A DNA stretch of 26,832 bases from Prevotellaceae bacterium UBA1743 (GCA_002314945.1 DCHV01000025.1:2970-29801), one strand, 5' to 3'. Counted from the first letter of the stretch, positions 8,985 to 16,913 are shown. Numbers and translations: made by a program. Notes: generated by a model not told the origin, from the letters alone.

Positions 8985-9968
8985 TTATATACTTAATACA
9001 GCCAGTGCGTCAATCAGTTCCTTCTTCACCGGCTTGTCACTCTTGATGGCGTTGCTGAAAGGCACATACACCACCTCGTCATTCTTGATGCCGATCATCA
9101 CGTTGCGTTGTCCCTCCTGTATGGCACGGATGGCACCTACTCCCAGACGGCTTGCCAAGATGCGGTCTCCGGCACTGGGGCTTCCTCCTCGCTGCAGATG
9201 TCCAAGGATAGACACACGCACATCATACTCCGGGTATTCCTTCTTCACTCGTTCGGCATAGTACATGGCACCGCACGAAGGGCTTTCGCTCACCAATACG
9301 ATACTGCTGCTCTTGCTCTTGCGGATACCTCTTCCTATGAAGCTCTCCAGCTGATCTGCGCCAGTACTGTCCTCAGGGATAATGGCAGCTTCTGCTCCTG
9401 CAGCGATGGCACTGTTCTGAGCCAGGAATCCCGCATCACGTCCCATCACCTCCACAAAGAAGATACGCTCATGGCTCGTGGCCGTATCGCGGATCTTGTC
9501 CACACACTCCATGATAGTGTTTAGCGTCGTGTCATATCCTATGGTGCTGTCCGTACCGTTCAGGTCATTGTCGATCGTGCCAGGCAGGCCTATGCAGGGA
9601 ACATCATATTCCTCGGCAAAGATACGTGCACCCGTCAGCGAACCGTTTCCGCCGATCACCACCAGCGCATCGATACCATTCTTTATCATATTGTCGTAGG
9701 CCTTCTTTCGTCCCTCCTCCGTCATGAACTCCTTGCTCCGTGCCGTCTTCAGGATGGTACCACCCCGTTGGATGATATTACTCACATTCTCGGTGGAGAA
9801 CTCCTTTATCTCATTGTTCACCAATCCCTCGTATCCCTTGTAGATACCCATCACCTTGAATCCATCCGCTATGGCAGCTCGTGTCACAGCTCGGATGGCA
9901 GCGTTCATGCCAGGTGCATCACCACCACTGGTCAGAATGCCGATGCAGTTTATTTTTCTCATAGCCAT
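8985..9968 (-). CDS. pfkA: ATP-dependent 6-phosphofructokinase
   Basis: The 327-residue cytoplasmic enzyme phosphorylates fructose 6-phosphate in glycolysis. It shows the nucleotide-binding GILTSGGDAPGMNAAIR (10-26), the catalytic loop GLPGTIDNDLNGTD, the VMGRDAG segment and the effector/substrate motif LGHLQRGGSPSAGDR. Glycine at the positions matching E. coli 104 (IGGNGS) and 124 (PGTIDND) predicts ATP rather than pyrophosphate as donor. The residue equal to E. coli D103 is asparagine (N108, codon AAC). GAGTGAGA precedes the ATG at 9966-9968; an in-frame ATG two codons later is an alternative. Only 9 bp separate it from the upstream BspA-like gene. Confidence 0.94.
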   Translation of the reverse strand: MAMRKINCIGILTSGGDAPGMNAAIRAVTRAAIADGFKVMGIYKGYEGLVNNEIKEFSTENVSNIIQRGGTILKTARSKEFMTEEGRKKAYDNMIKNGIDALVVIGGNGSLTGARIFAEEYDVPCIGLPGTIDNDLNGTDSTIGYDTTLNTIMECVDKIRDTATSHERIFFVEVMGRDAGFLAQNSAIAAGAEAAIIPEDSTGADQLESFIGRGIRKSKSSSIVLVSESPSCGAMYYAERVKKEYPEYDVRVSILGHLQRGGSPSAGDRILASRLGVGAIRAIQEGQRNVMIGIKNDEVVYVPFSNAIKSDKPVKKELIDALAVLSI

Positions 9969-9977
9969 TCTCTCACT

Positions 9978-11210
9978 CTATTCTATTTTCTCAATTTTAC
10001 CAAATTCGTACCAGTAACTTGAATTTATGTACTTCCAATATGATTCGGCTGGAATTCGGAGTGTTGCATTTTGAATTGGACATCCTTCGAAAGGGGAATA
10101 AAATGACGCATAATTTGGCGAACTTGAAACTTCTTTAGCTAAACATTCAACAAAGGTAAGATTGGAACAATCAGAGAACGCACATAAACCAATCCATGTC
10201 AAAGAACTGGGGAGTTTAACAGATGTGAGACATGTACATCCAGAGAATGCATAATCATCAACACTCGTCACAGAATAGGGGATAGTGATAGATGTGAGAC
10301 CTGAACAACCAGCGAAAGTGTAAACACCAATACTCGTCATAGAATTGGGGATCTTGACAGATGTGAGACCTGAACAATCACGAAAAGCACTATTTCCAAC
10401 ACTCGTCACAGAATCGGAAATGGCGACAGATGTAAGACCTGAACAACTATAGAAAGCGCCTTCGCCAATACTCGTCACAGAATTGGGAATTTTGACAGAT
10501 CTGAGACTTGAACAACCAGAGAAAGATCTATTCCCAATACTTGTCACAGAACTGGGGATAGTGACAGATGTGAGACCTGCACAACCATAGAAAGCACCAC
10601 CAGCAATGCTCGTCACAGAACTTGGGATAGTGACAGATGTTAGACCTATACAACCATGGAAAGCATAACCACCAATACTCGTCACAGCGCTGGGGATAGT
10701 GACAGACATAAGACCTTTACAACCCAAGAAAGCACTTCTGCCAATACTCGTTACAGAACTTGGAATAGTGACAGATGTGAGACCTGTACAATCACAGAAA
10801 GACCAATTTCCAATACTCGTCACAGAACTGGGGATAGTAACAGATGTGAGATTAGCGCAACTATTAAACGCATTATCTGCAATTACAAATACATTGAATA
10901 TATTATTCTTGTAAATCAACTTTGATACTATTTTTATCGCAGGTTTCATACCGAGTTTGTCATATCCAGTCACCTCCAGATGACCATCAACAACCGTATA
11001 TTTTACAAAATCTATGTAGAAGTTCGCATTGTCAATAGTAGAGAACTGGGAAGCATTTTTGACCGAGCCATCTTCCGACACAGTCACTACTATATCCGCC
11101 GTTTTGTCACCACTATTAGAACCGGGCTCATTTTCCTCCACATCATCACCGCACGATGAACATAATCCAACGAATAACGCGAGAACGTAAATTAAATAGA
11201 ATTTCTTCAT
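9978..11210 (-). CDS. BspA-like leucine-rich-repeat surface lipoprotein
   Basis: The 410-residue precursor starts at the ATG at 11208-11210, because that start gives a proper lipoprotein signal (MKKFYLIYVLALFVGLCSSC) and sits 28 bp after the promoter element; an upstream in-frame ATG at 11240 overlaps that element. An acidic linker and an N-terminal cap are followed by ten 23-residue repeats of the pattern LTSVTIPSSVTSIGxxAFxGC (DNA 10161-10850) and a C-terminal cap. BspA-type (LRR_5) proteins are cell-surface adhesins or binding proteins in oral and gut anaerobes. Base composition is visibly richer in A+T than the flanking housekeeping genes, suggesting later arrival. The ligand is unknown. 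Confidence 0.9.
   Translation of the reverse strand: MKKFYLIYVLALFVGLCSSCGDDVEENEPGSNSGDKTADIVVTVSEDGSVKNASQFSTIDNANFYIDFVKYTVVDGHLEVTGYDKLGMKPAIKIVSKLIYKNNIFNVFVIADNAFNSCANLTSVTIPSSVTSIGNWSFCDCTGLTSVTIPSSVTSIGRSAFLGCKGLMSVTIPSAVTSIGGYAFHGCIGLTSVTIPSSVTSIAGGAFYGCAGLTSVTIPSSVTSIGNRSFSGCSSLRSVKIPNSVTSIGEGAFYSCSGLTSVAISDSVTSVGNSAFRDCSGLTSVKIPNSMTSIGVYTFAGCSGLTSITIPYSVTSVDDYAFSGCTCLTSVKLPSSLTWIGLCAFSDCSNLTFVECLAKEVSSSPNYASFYSPFEGCPIQNATLRIPAESYWKYINSSYWYEFGKIEKIE
10151..10158 (-). promoter_or_regulatory. Possible internal promoter element for pfkA
   Basis: The reverse strand reads TACCTTTG, a full -7 match, inside the 3' part of the BspA-like gene, 183 bp before pfkA. It may serve the pfkA-luxS-dcp series, which has no other visible promoter, but the bases also simply encode residues of the repeat protein and could match by chance. 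Confidence 0.3.
10161..10850 (-). repeat. Ten tandem 69-bp units coding BspA-type LRRs
   Basis: Ten consecutive 23-codon units code for the leucine-rich repeats. Units 1-5 are nearly identical in protein sequence (LTSVTIPSSVTSIG), while units 6-10 have drifted (LRSVKIPNSVTSIG, LTSVAISDSVTSVG and others). The near-identity of the first units suggests recent expansion and potential for copy-number change. Confidence 0.85.
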
Positions 11211-11237
11211 ATTTTTATGGATTTGTGTATTATTTTG

Positions 11238-11245
11238 CAAAGGTA
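11238..11245 (-). promoter_or_regulatory. Bacteroidales -7 promoter element TACCTTTG
   Basis: The reverse strand reads TACCTTTG 28 bp before the BspA-like gene start, a full match to TAnnTTTG. It supports the start at 11210 rather than 11240. Confidence 0.6.
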
Positions 11246-11398
11246 AGGTAATATTTTATATTTATGCATTTCGAATTAGGAAATTCGATAGATAGAATTA
11301 GATTTCCTCTCAAAAAATACATCCCAGTGTCCGTGTCCGTGGATTCCTCCCGAATTTCGCTCGCTTAATCGTAACTCTGAGCTGCGCTCGAAGTTATT

Positions 11399-11544
11399 CA
11401 CATTGACCTGCGGTCGATTATTGTCACGACTCGGCCAAATGAAAGTGAACTTTCTTTGGCGCTCGCTGCTCCACATTGACCTGCGGTCGATTATTGTCAC
11501 GACTCAGCCAAATGAAAGTGAACTTTCTTTGGCGCTCGCTGCTC
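11399..11544. repeat. Tandem duplication, 2 x 73 bp
   Basis: Copies at 11399-11471 and 11472-11544 have exactly 73-bp period and differ at one base (G at 11433, A at 11506). Each unit contains two small inverted repeats, GACC-TGC-GGTC and GAAAGT-GA-ACTTTC. Confidence 0.9.
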
Positions 11545-11742
11545 CAATAATTCGGAAATGCTCAAATAAATTTGACTTCGTCGAATTTCGTCGCAACTCA
11601 TCCATCCAAAAATATTTTTTTGTTGGACTTCGCTGCTCCGAAATTTGGCATTTCGCTCGCTTAATCGTAACTCTGAGCTGCGTTCGAAGTTACTCACGCT
11701 TGGAAATGCTCAAATAAATTTGGCATTTCGCTCGCTTAATCG

Positions 11743-11750
11743 TAACTTTG
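11743..11750 (+). promoter_or_regulatory. -7 promoter element TAACTTTG formed by the last repeat copy
   Basis: The third copy of the ATTTCGCTCGCTTAATCG block ends in TAACTTTG, a full TAnnTTTG match, whereas the two earlier copies read TAACTCTG. It lies 20 bp before the GTG start of the M15 peptidase gene. Confidence 0.55.
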
Positions 11751-11770
11751 CACGGCAAAAATCAGATGGG

Positions 11771-12493
11771 GTGAAAAGGAATAGAGAAAGAGTTGTACGA
11801 AGAGGGATTCTGGCGGTGTCCTGCTCCGTCATTGCCTCCATCGCTTCGGCTCGCTCATTTCATCCTGGCGACACGATTCCGCCTTTGTATATCGAACAAG
11901 AGAATGAATCCACCTTTTTTTCTTCCCATCCGATTCCAGACAGCATTTTCCAGAGGATACAAGGGAAGTCGTTCAAGTCGGAATGCACTGTTCCACGCGA
12001 CTCCCTCCGCTATTTGCTATGCCTACATCGCGATGCAGAAGGTCATATCATCAGAGGGGAAATGATTGTGCATAACCGTATTGCCAGGCCAGTCCTCGAT
12101 ATTCTGAAACGTCTGTATCAGGCTTCCTATCCTATCCAGCAGATTCGTTTGGTGGATTATTGGGATGCGGATGATGACCGCTCCATGCGTGCCAATAATT
12201 CTTCGGGCTTCAACTATCGCATGGTAGGACATACGCGCAAGGTGTCCAAGCACGGACGAGGGATTGCCATCGACATCAATCCCCTCTACAATCCCTACAT
12301 CAGATCCGATACACAGGGCAAAAAAATTATTGAACCAGCTACAGGCGCGAAATATGCCGACCGCACCAAGTCATTCCCCTACAAGATAGAGAAAGGGGAT
12401 TTGTGTTACCGTCTCTTCACTCAATACGGTTTTTGTTGGGGAGGCGATTGGAGATACAGCAAAGATTACCAACATTTCGAATTACCCGATTAG
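11771..12493 (+). CDS. Secreted M15-family peptidase (D-Ala-D-Ala carboxypeptidase-like)
   Basis: The product belongs to the zinc peptidase M15 family, whose members cut D-alanyl or L-alanyl-D-glutamyl bonds in cell-wall peptides. The metal triad is visible: H161 and D168 in SKHGRGIAID and H235 in YQHFE. The GTG at 11771 is chosen as start (240 residues) because it directly precedes a basic n-region and hydrophobic stretch ending IASIASA, a good signal peptide, and follows the promoter element at 11743-11750. The frame is open upstream to an ATG at 11645, but that extension only translates repeat DNA. The GHL10 gene follows after 3 bp, so the two are probably co-transcribed. Confidence 0.85.
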   Translation: MKRNRERVVRRGILAVSCSVIASIASARSFHPGDTIPPLYIEQENESTFFSSHPIPDSIFQRIQGKSFKSECTVPRDSLRYLLCLHRDAEGHIIRGEMIVHNRIARPVLDILKRLYQASYPIQQIRLVDYWDADDDRSMRANNSSGFNYRMVGHTRKVSKHGRGIAIDINPLYNPYIRSDTQGKKIIEPATGAKYADRTKSFPYKIEKGDLCYRLFTQYGFCWGGDWRYSKDYQHFELPD

Positions 12494-12496
12494 ACA

Positions 12497-13984
12497 ATGA
12501 ACAAAAGAATATTCCTCCTGAGCCTGATACTTTTTATGGCTATCATATCATCCCACGCACAGATTTATCCTGCAGATTCCATCGCCTATCCCAAGCGCGA
12601 GGTGCGGGCTGTCTGGCTCACCACGCTGAGTGGCTTGGATTGGCCCAAGGCAAAGGCTACGAGCGAGGAAGGACGCAAGAAGCAGAAGGAAGAGCTGTGT
12701 GACATTCTCGACCAACTGCAATCATGCGGAATCAACGCTGTCTTCCTGCAGACAAGAGTCAGGGGTAGCGTCATCTATCCCAGCCAGATGGAGCCATGGG
12801 ACATAGCATTGACAGGGCAATTCGATAAAGACCCTGGTTACGACCCTCTCTCCTTCGCCATCGAGGAGACACATCGCCGTGGAATGGAACTCCACGCATG
12901 GGTGGTCACCATTCCCTGCTTCAAGATTGCTTCCGCTGCGAAAATGGGCAAAAAGTGCTTGACAAAAACCCATCCACAATGGCTCATCAAGCATTCCGAC
13001 TCCTATTATTTTGATCCCGGAGTGCCCGAGGTGGCAGGTTACCTGTCCGACCTCTGTTGCGAGATTGTGAAGAAATACGATGTCGATGGGCTTCACTTCG
13101 ACTATATCCGCTACCCTGAGAAAGCCGAATCTTTCTCTGACTCGAAAACCTATCGTGAATACGGGAAGAAGCAGGACAAGGCCGCATGGAGGAGAAACAA
13201 CATCACCTCCATCGTTCAACGCATCTATCGCGACGTAAAGGATCTGAAGCCTTGGATTCGGGTGAGTTGTTCACCTGTAGGCAAATACAACGACATATCC
13301 CGCTACTCAGCCCGTGGATGGTCTGCGTTTGGTACTGTCCATCAGGATGCACAGGGATGGCTGCGCCAGGGCATCATGGACATGCTGTGCCCCATGATGT
13401 ATTTCACCGGCGACCATTTCTACCCCTTTGCCTCCGATTGGCAGGAGAACTCCTATGGTCGCACCGTGGCTCCCGGCTTGGGTATCTATATGATGCATCC
13501 CAAGGAGAAGGACTGGGATTTTGGGGTCATCCAGCGTGAATTATGCTATTTGCGTCAGGAGGGTTTGCAAGGGCAGACCTATTTTCGAAGCCGGTTCCTC
13601 ACCGACAACACAAAGGGTCTCTTCGACTACCTGAGCCAGACTTACTATCCCTATCCGGCCCTCATGCCGGCAATGGTATGGAGCGATTCCACCCATCCCG
13701 ACAAACCCATCCTCCAGAAGAGAGAGAGAGTAGATAACGTGATGGAGCAACTCGTATGGCAGCCCGTCAGCAAGGCAGGTCAGCCATGCCGCTATGTGGT
13801 ATATGCCTGTCCTCGGGAAAACATGGATATAGAGAACCCGCAGAACATCATGTGTATTCTGCGGGCTCCCGAATATACTTACAATCAGCTCACTGCCTAC
13901 CTCTACAACCTGAAGATTGCCATCACGGCTTTGGATCGTTTCGGCAACGAGAGTGAGCCACTCATTCTTGAATCAAATTTCTAA
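12497..13984 (+). CDS. GHL10 (DUF187) family 10-like glycosylhydrolase, secreted
   Basis: This 495-residue protein has a signal peptide (ending ISSHAQ, about residue 22) and the GHL10/DUF187 catalytic-like barrel: REVRAVWLTTLSGLDWP at about 35-51, AVFLQTRVRGSVIYPS, HAWVVT, and the strongly conserved DGLHFDYIRYP. The C-terminal ~100 residues look like a fibronectin-type or Ig-like accessory domain. The family is linked to glycan breakdown, and some related barrels act on amino sugar polymers or wall glycans, but the substrate is not established. Pairing with an M15 peptidase suggests a cell-wall or exogenous peptidoglycan role. Its stop overlaps the convergent GH123-like gene by 4 bp. Confidence 0.87.
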   Translation: MNKRIFLLSLILFMAIISSHAQIYPADSIAYPKREVRAVWLTTLSGLDWPKAKATSEEGRKKQKEELCDILDQLQSCGINAVFLQTRVRGSVIYPSQMEPWDIALTGQFDKDPGYDPLSFAIEETHRRGMELHAWVVTIPCFKIASAAKMGKKCLTKTHPQWLIKHSDSYYFDPGVPEVAGYLSDLCCEIVKKYDVDGLHFDYIRYPEKAESFSDSKTYREYGKKQDKAAWRRNNITSIVQRIYRDVKDLKPWIRVSCSPVGKYNDISRYSARGWSAFGTVHQDAQGWLRQGIMDMLCPMMYFTGDHFYPFASDWQENSYGRTVAPGLGIYMMHPKEKDWDFGVIQRELCYLRQEGLQGQTYFRSRFLTDNTKGLFDYLSQTYYPYPALMPAMVWSDSTHPDKPILQKRERVDNVMEQLVWQPVSKAGQPCRYVVYACPRENMDIENPQNIMCILRAPEYTYNQLTAYLYNLKIAITALDRFGNESEPLILESNF

Positions 13985-15624
13985 TCCTGACTCGACAGGA
14001 ATTCCAGCATCTGCCGACGTACCTCGTTGAAGTGCTTCACATCCGTGTTGTACTTGTCTGGGCCTTGTATCACGCTCTGGCAGAGTTCCATTGCCTTCTC
14101 GGGCGATTTGGCCTCCACCATCTTCAGCAGGTCATAGTCGCGTACGCCATCACGCATGGCACATAGGCGGATGCTGGGATATACCTTCTCGTGACCTGGG
14201 TACATGATGTAGCAGTCACCACCGGGCCAATCGTGACCATCTGGTGTCACGTCGTGCATGGGATCCTTGCAGATATCCCAACGTGTCAAACCCCAGTGCA
14301 GATAGCCGCACTCGTTGTAGCGGTAGTTGATCCAATGCAGGATACGTGTCTTGATGAGGGGTTGCTGTACGAAGCGGTTGGCGAAATTTCCCTGAGGTCC
14401 GCAGCAGGTGTACATCCATCGTTCGCATCCTTCGGGAACGGGAGGCATCGTAGCGATGTTGTCACCTAAGATTACTACACTCACGTCCTGATTCTCCACG
14501 ATTTCCGAACAAGCGTCGATGGTACGCAGGCCAGGAGCCATCTCCTTCACCATACCAGCCACGGCAGTCCATGATTTCTGGCTTTCCGTTCCCTTCAATG
14601 CAGGTTCGTCGGCGATATGCTGATAGCAGATGTTCAGCCAACCCTTCTCACGGAAATGCTTTTCCACCTGAGAATAGTAGCGTTCTATGTAGGTTCTCAG
14701 TCTCGGGTCGGTATAATCCATGCTCTCGTTCACGATTTGCTTGTCCTTGACATAGGATGCATTGAATTTCGATGCGGCATTCCAATCCAGATCCGAGGGA
14801 CGGCCTCCCATGTAGCCATTACAGAAATATTTCAGGTTGCCATGCTGTTGGAGCATCTCCAGCACACGGTCGAACCAAGTGAAGTCGAGTACGAAATCCG
14901 TACTATCCTCGTTGAGCAGCAGTTGGGGGCGTTCGTGCATCACCCAGCAGTTCTGTCCGTACTCGCCTGCCATCTCAGCCACCTTCTGGAACAATTCCAG
15001 ATAGCGTTCCGAACTTCCCTTCACGGGTTCCCCGTCATTCATCAGAGTCACGGGGCCATGATGGTTCACCATCTTCAATCCCTGTTCCTCGGGCAACGTC
15101 ACGGGATAAACCTGAATATAGAGAGGTTTCTTCGTCACCATCTTTTTGCCATCTTTCCATCCCGTCACACTTACCTTACCCTTGTACAGTCCGGCCTCGG
15201 CATCGCGTGGGATGTTCACGTCCACCCACAGCGTCTTGTGTCCTAATGTGTCCAATGTTTCCAAGTCATCATCGATAATAGGGTCGGGGTACGTATTATC
15301 GGGGGTGGACAACATATCATCACATCCCTGGGGTGCGGTGTTGCTCACTACATCATGTACCCATCCGCAGGTCGTCTTGCCAAGCGACAAGCGTTCCACC
15401 TCCGCCTGCAACGAATCGATTTGCTCAGACGAGGTCAATACAAACTGGAAGAGAGCGTTTTCCCCTCTTGCCACATGTACCGTATCAGCACTTTCCACCC
15501 ATGCCGAATCCGACGACAGGACTTTCACGAGAGAATCCACCTGGCACATCACCATCGGACCATCCTGTGCGCATGATGCTACCATGGTTGCAGCCATCAG
15601 CGCGACATACATTTTACCTTTCAT
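13981..15624 (-). CDS. GH123/DUF4091-like glycoside hydrolase lipoprotein
   Basis: The 547-residue precursor has a lipoprotein signal with lipobox VASC (C18). An N-terminal beta-sandwich-like part (about 25-180) is followed by a barrel with the adjacent acidic pair D339-E340 in YQHIADEPA and a C-terminal segment with YLHWGLTRWD, DGHDWPGGDCYIMYP and RDGVRDYDLL. These are marks of DUF4091 and the GH123 group, where the D-E pair acts in substrate-assisted cleavage of beta-N-acetylgalactosaminides. Activity on N-acetylgalactosaminides is inferred from family only. It is transcribed away from the sugar operon, sharing the intergenic region 15625-15778. Confidence 0.82.
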   Translation of the reverse strand: MKGKMYVALMAATMVASCAQDGPMVMCQVDSLVKVLSSDSAWVESADTVHVARGENALFQFVLTSSEQIDSLQAEVERLSLGKTTCGWVHDVVSNTAPQGCDDMLSTPDNTYPDPIIDDDLETLDTLGHKTLWVDVNIPRDAEAGLYKGKVSVTGWKDGKKMVTKKPLYIQVYPVTLPEEQGLKMVNHHGPVTLMNDGEPVKGSSERYLELFQKVAEMAGEYGQNCWVMHERPQLLLNEDSTDFVLDFTWFDRVLEMLQQHGNLKYFCNGYMGGRPSDLDWNAASKFNASYVKDKQIVNESMDYTDPRLRTYIERYYSQVEKHFREKGWLNICYQHIADEPALKGTESQKSWTAVAGMVKEMAPGLRTIDACSEIVENQDVSVVILGDNIATMPPVPEGCERWMYTCCGPQGNFANRFVQQPLIKTRILHWINYRYNECGYLHWGLTRWDICKDPMHDVTPDGHDWPGGDCYIMYPGHEKVYPSIRLCAMRDGVRDYDLLKMVEAKSPEKAMELCQSVIQGPDKYNTDVKHFNEVRRQMLEFLSSQD

Positions 15625-15674
15625 TTCCTTTTGATTATGTATTATTTTTTCGACAAAATTGAATATTCAGGCAG

Positions 15675-15682
15675 CAAAGATA
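15675..15682 (-). promoter_or_regulatory. Bacteroidales -7 promoter element TATCTTTG (GH123-like gene)
   Basis: The reverse strand reads TATCTTTG 51 bp before the GH123-like start, a full TAnnTTTG match. It faces away from the element at 15737-15744. Confidence 0.6.
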
Positions 15683-15736
15683 AGGAGAAAGGCGTGAATT
15701 ATCTTTCCATCCGACACGATATTTTCATATTTTATG

Positions 15737-15744
15737 TATCTTTG
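15737..15744 (+). promoter_or_regulatory. Bacteroidales -7 promoter element TATCTTTG (sugar operon)
   Basis: TATCTTTG lies 35 bp before the metallophosphoesterase start and is identical to the divergent element at 15675-15682; the two are 54 bp apart. It is the only promoter element recognised for the five-gene unit to 20895. Confidence 0.65.
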
Positions 15745-15778
15745 CGGAAACAATTACGATTTTGAAAGGAAAAAAGAT

Positions 15779-16879
15779 ATGAAAAAGATGATTGCAAGTG
15801 CCATTCTCGGTACAGTTTTATGGGGACTCCCCACATCAGTTACCCACGTACAGGCCAGAGAGATTCCCGAGTTCGTGATGGAGCAGGCCAGGGAAACATA
15901 CCAACGCTACATCGAATGGAAGGATGGTGAGGAGACCATCATCTTCCCCATCGCCACCGACATACACAGCCATGGTGCCGATATGGATCGCGTCACCTAT
16001 CCCCACATCGGATACATGGTGGAGACCGACCGCCTCTTCGGTTACGACTTCATGGCCAATCTCGGTGATTTCGGGCTCAACATCGGCACGCCCCACAACA
16101 GCATACAGGCATCCAACGACATCATCTATCGTGTCAAGGAGGAGATGGGACGCTTCCCCGGTGTATTCCTCTATACCGCAGGCAATCACGACTGGGACGG
16201 AGGCGAGGAGCGTCACCTCAGTAGCCGCTATCTCTCCGACGCGCTCCAGAAGCCCAGCCTTCGCTATGCGCATGGCAACCTCCACATCGTGGAGAACACC
16301 TGCTATGGCTATTACGACATCCCCGAGAAGAACGTGCGCGTCTTCTTCCTCAACAGCGAGGGAAGCGAGACGTTAGGCGAGAACTACTACACCTTCGACA
16401 AGCCCCAGCTCGATTGGCTCGTGGGGATGCTCAACGACACGCCCAAGGATATGGACATCGTCACCATGTGCCACTATATGCCCCATCCCATTGGACGCTG
16501 GGTCAGCGTGAAGGATGCCGTGCGTCCCACGTGTGAAATCCTCGACCATCTTCTGGCAGCCTTTGTCAATCGTCAGAAGGGTGGCGAACTGGATGTGGAA
16601 TGGGACTTCCGCAAGGCAGGAGGACGCTTGGTCGGTCTCTTCTGCGGCGACACCCACGCCAACATCCACCTCTGTGAGTATGGTGTCAACTACTTCATCA
16701 GCCAAGGTATGGGATGGCCCGGTTGCACGGAACTGCTCGAAGGCCAGCGTCAAGCCGATTACAACTACCATTTCTCGCTCTGCTTCGACATTATCGCCAT
16801 CAAGCTAAAGTCCAAGGAAGTGCATACCTTCCGTGTAGGTGCCGGAGGCAAGGATTACGACTACAGCTTCAAGTATTGA
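15779..16879 (+). CDS. Secreted calcineurin-like metallophosphoesterase
   Basis: This 366-residue protein has a signal peptide (MKKMIASAIL through THVQA, about residue 26) and all the motifs of the two-metal phosphoesterase fold: D61-I-H63, NLGDFG with D97, GNHD at 135-138, H232 in MCHYMPH, and GDTHAN with H293. Such enzymes hydrolyse phosphate mono- or diesters; the substrate is not readable. The frame opens upstream at 15734, but the -7 promoter element overlaps that region, and the ATG at 15779 gives the proper signal peptide. It is the first gene of a unit with L-sugar oxidation enzymes, so a phosphorylated glycan or glycoside in the periplasm is a plausible target. Confidence 0.88.
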   Translation: MKKMIASAILGTVLWGLPTSVTHVQAREIPEFVMEQARETYQRYIEWKDGEETIIFPIATDIHSHGADMDRVTYPHIGYMVETDRLFGYDFMANLGDFGLNIGTPHNSIQASNDIIYRVKEEMGRFPGVFLYTAGNHDWDGGEERHLSSRYLSDALQKPSLRYAHGNLHIVENTCYGYYDIPEKNVRVFFLNSEGSETLGENYYTFDKPQLDWLVGMLNDTPKDMDIVTMCHYMPHPIGRWVSVKDAVRPTCEILDHLLAAFVNRQKGGELDVEWDFRKAGGRLVGLFCGDTHANIHLCEYGVNYFISQGMGWPGCTELLEGQRQADYNYHFSLCFDIIAIKLKSKEVHTFRVGAGGKDYDYSFKY

Positions 16880-16913
16880 CACAACGACTTTCAGACAATT
16901 AAAAATAAAGACT

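Larger units (their letters stand above)
11276..11760. repeat. Mosaic non-coding repeat region
   Basis: About 485 bp between the BspA-like gene and the M15 peptidase gene consist of interleaved repeats and hold no credible gene. A block starting ATTTCGCTCGCTTAATCGTA occurs at 11354, 11650 and 11725; the first two copies match for about 43 bp with one mismatch. A 21-bp block GGAAATGCTCAAATAAATTTG-type sequence occurs at 11554-11574 and 11702-11722. The phrase GCGCTCGCTGCTCC recurs. Short open frames on both strands are repeat translations and are not annotated. The pattern resembles dispersed intergenic repeats seen in Prevotella-type genomes. Confidence 0.75.

Noticed and set aside
11279..11307. 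GGAAAT/ATTTCC inverted repeat as an insertion sequence end
   Set aside because: The arms are six bases long and no transposase or target duplication is present.
11276..11500. Leftward open frame of 74 codons with SSELRLSERN-type residues
   Set aside because: It translates the repeat mosaic; the same phrase recurs in the frame at 11497-11697 because the DNA repeats.
11645..11770. N-terminal extension of the M15 peptidase frame to an ATG at 11645
   Set aside because: The extension translates repeats, lies upstream of the promoter element, and would bury the signal peptide.
13984..14003. TCCTG/CAGGA inverted repeat after the GHL10 gene as a terminator
   Set aside because: A five-base stem without a T-run is too weak to call.
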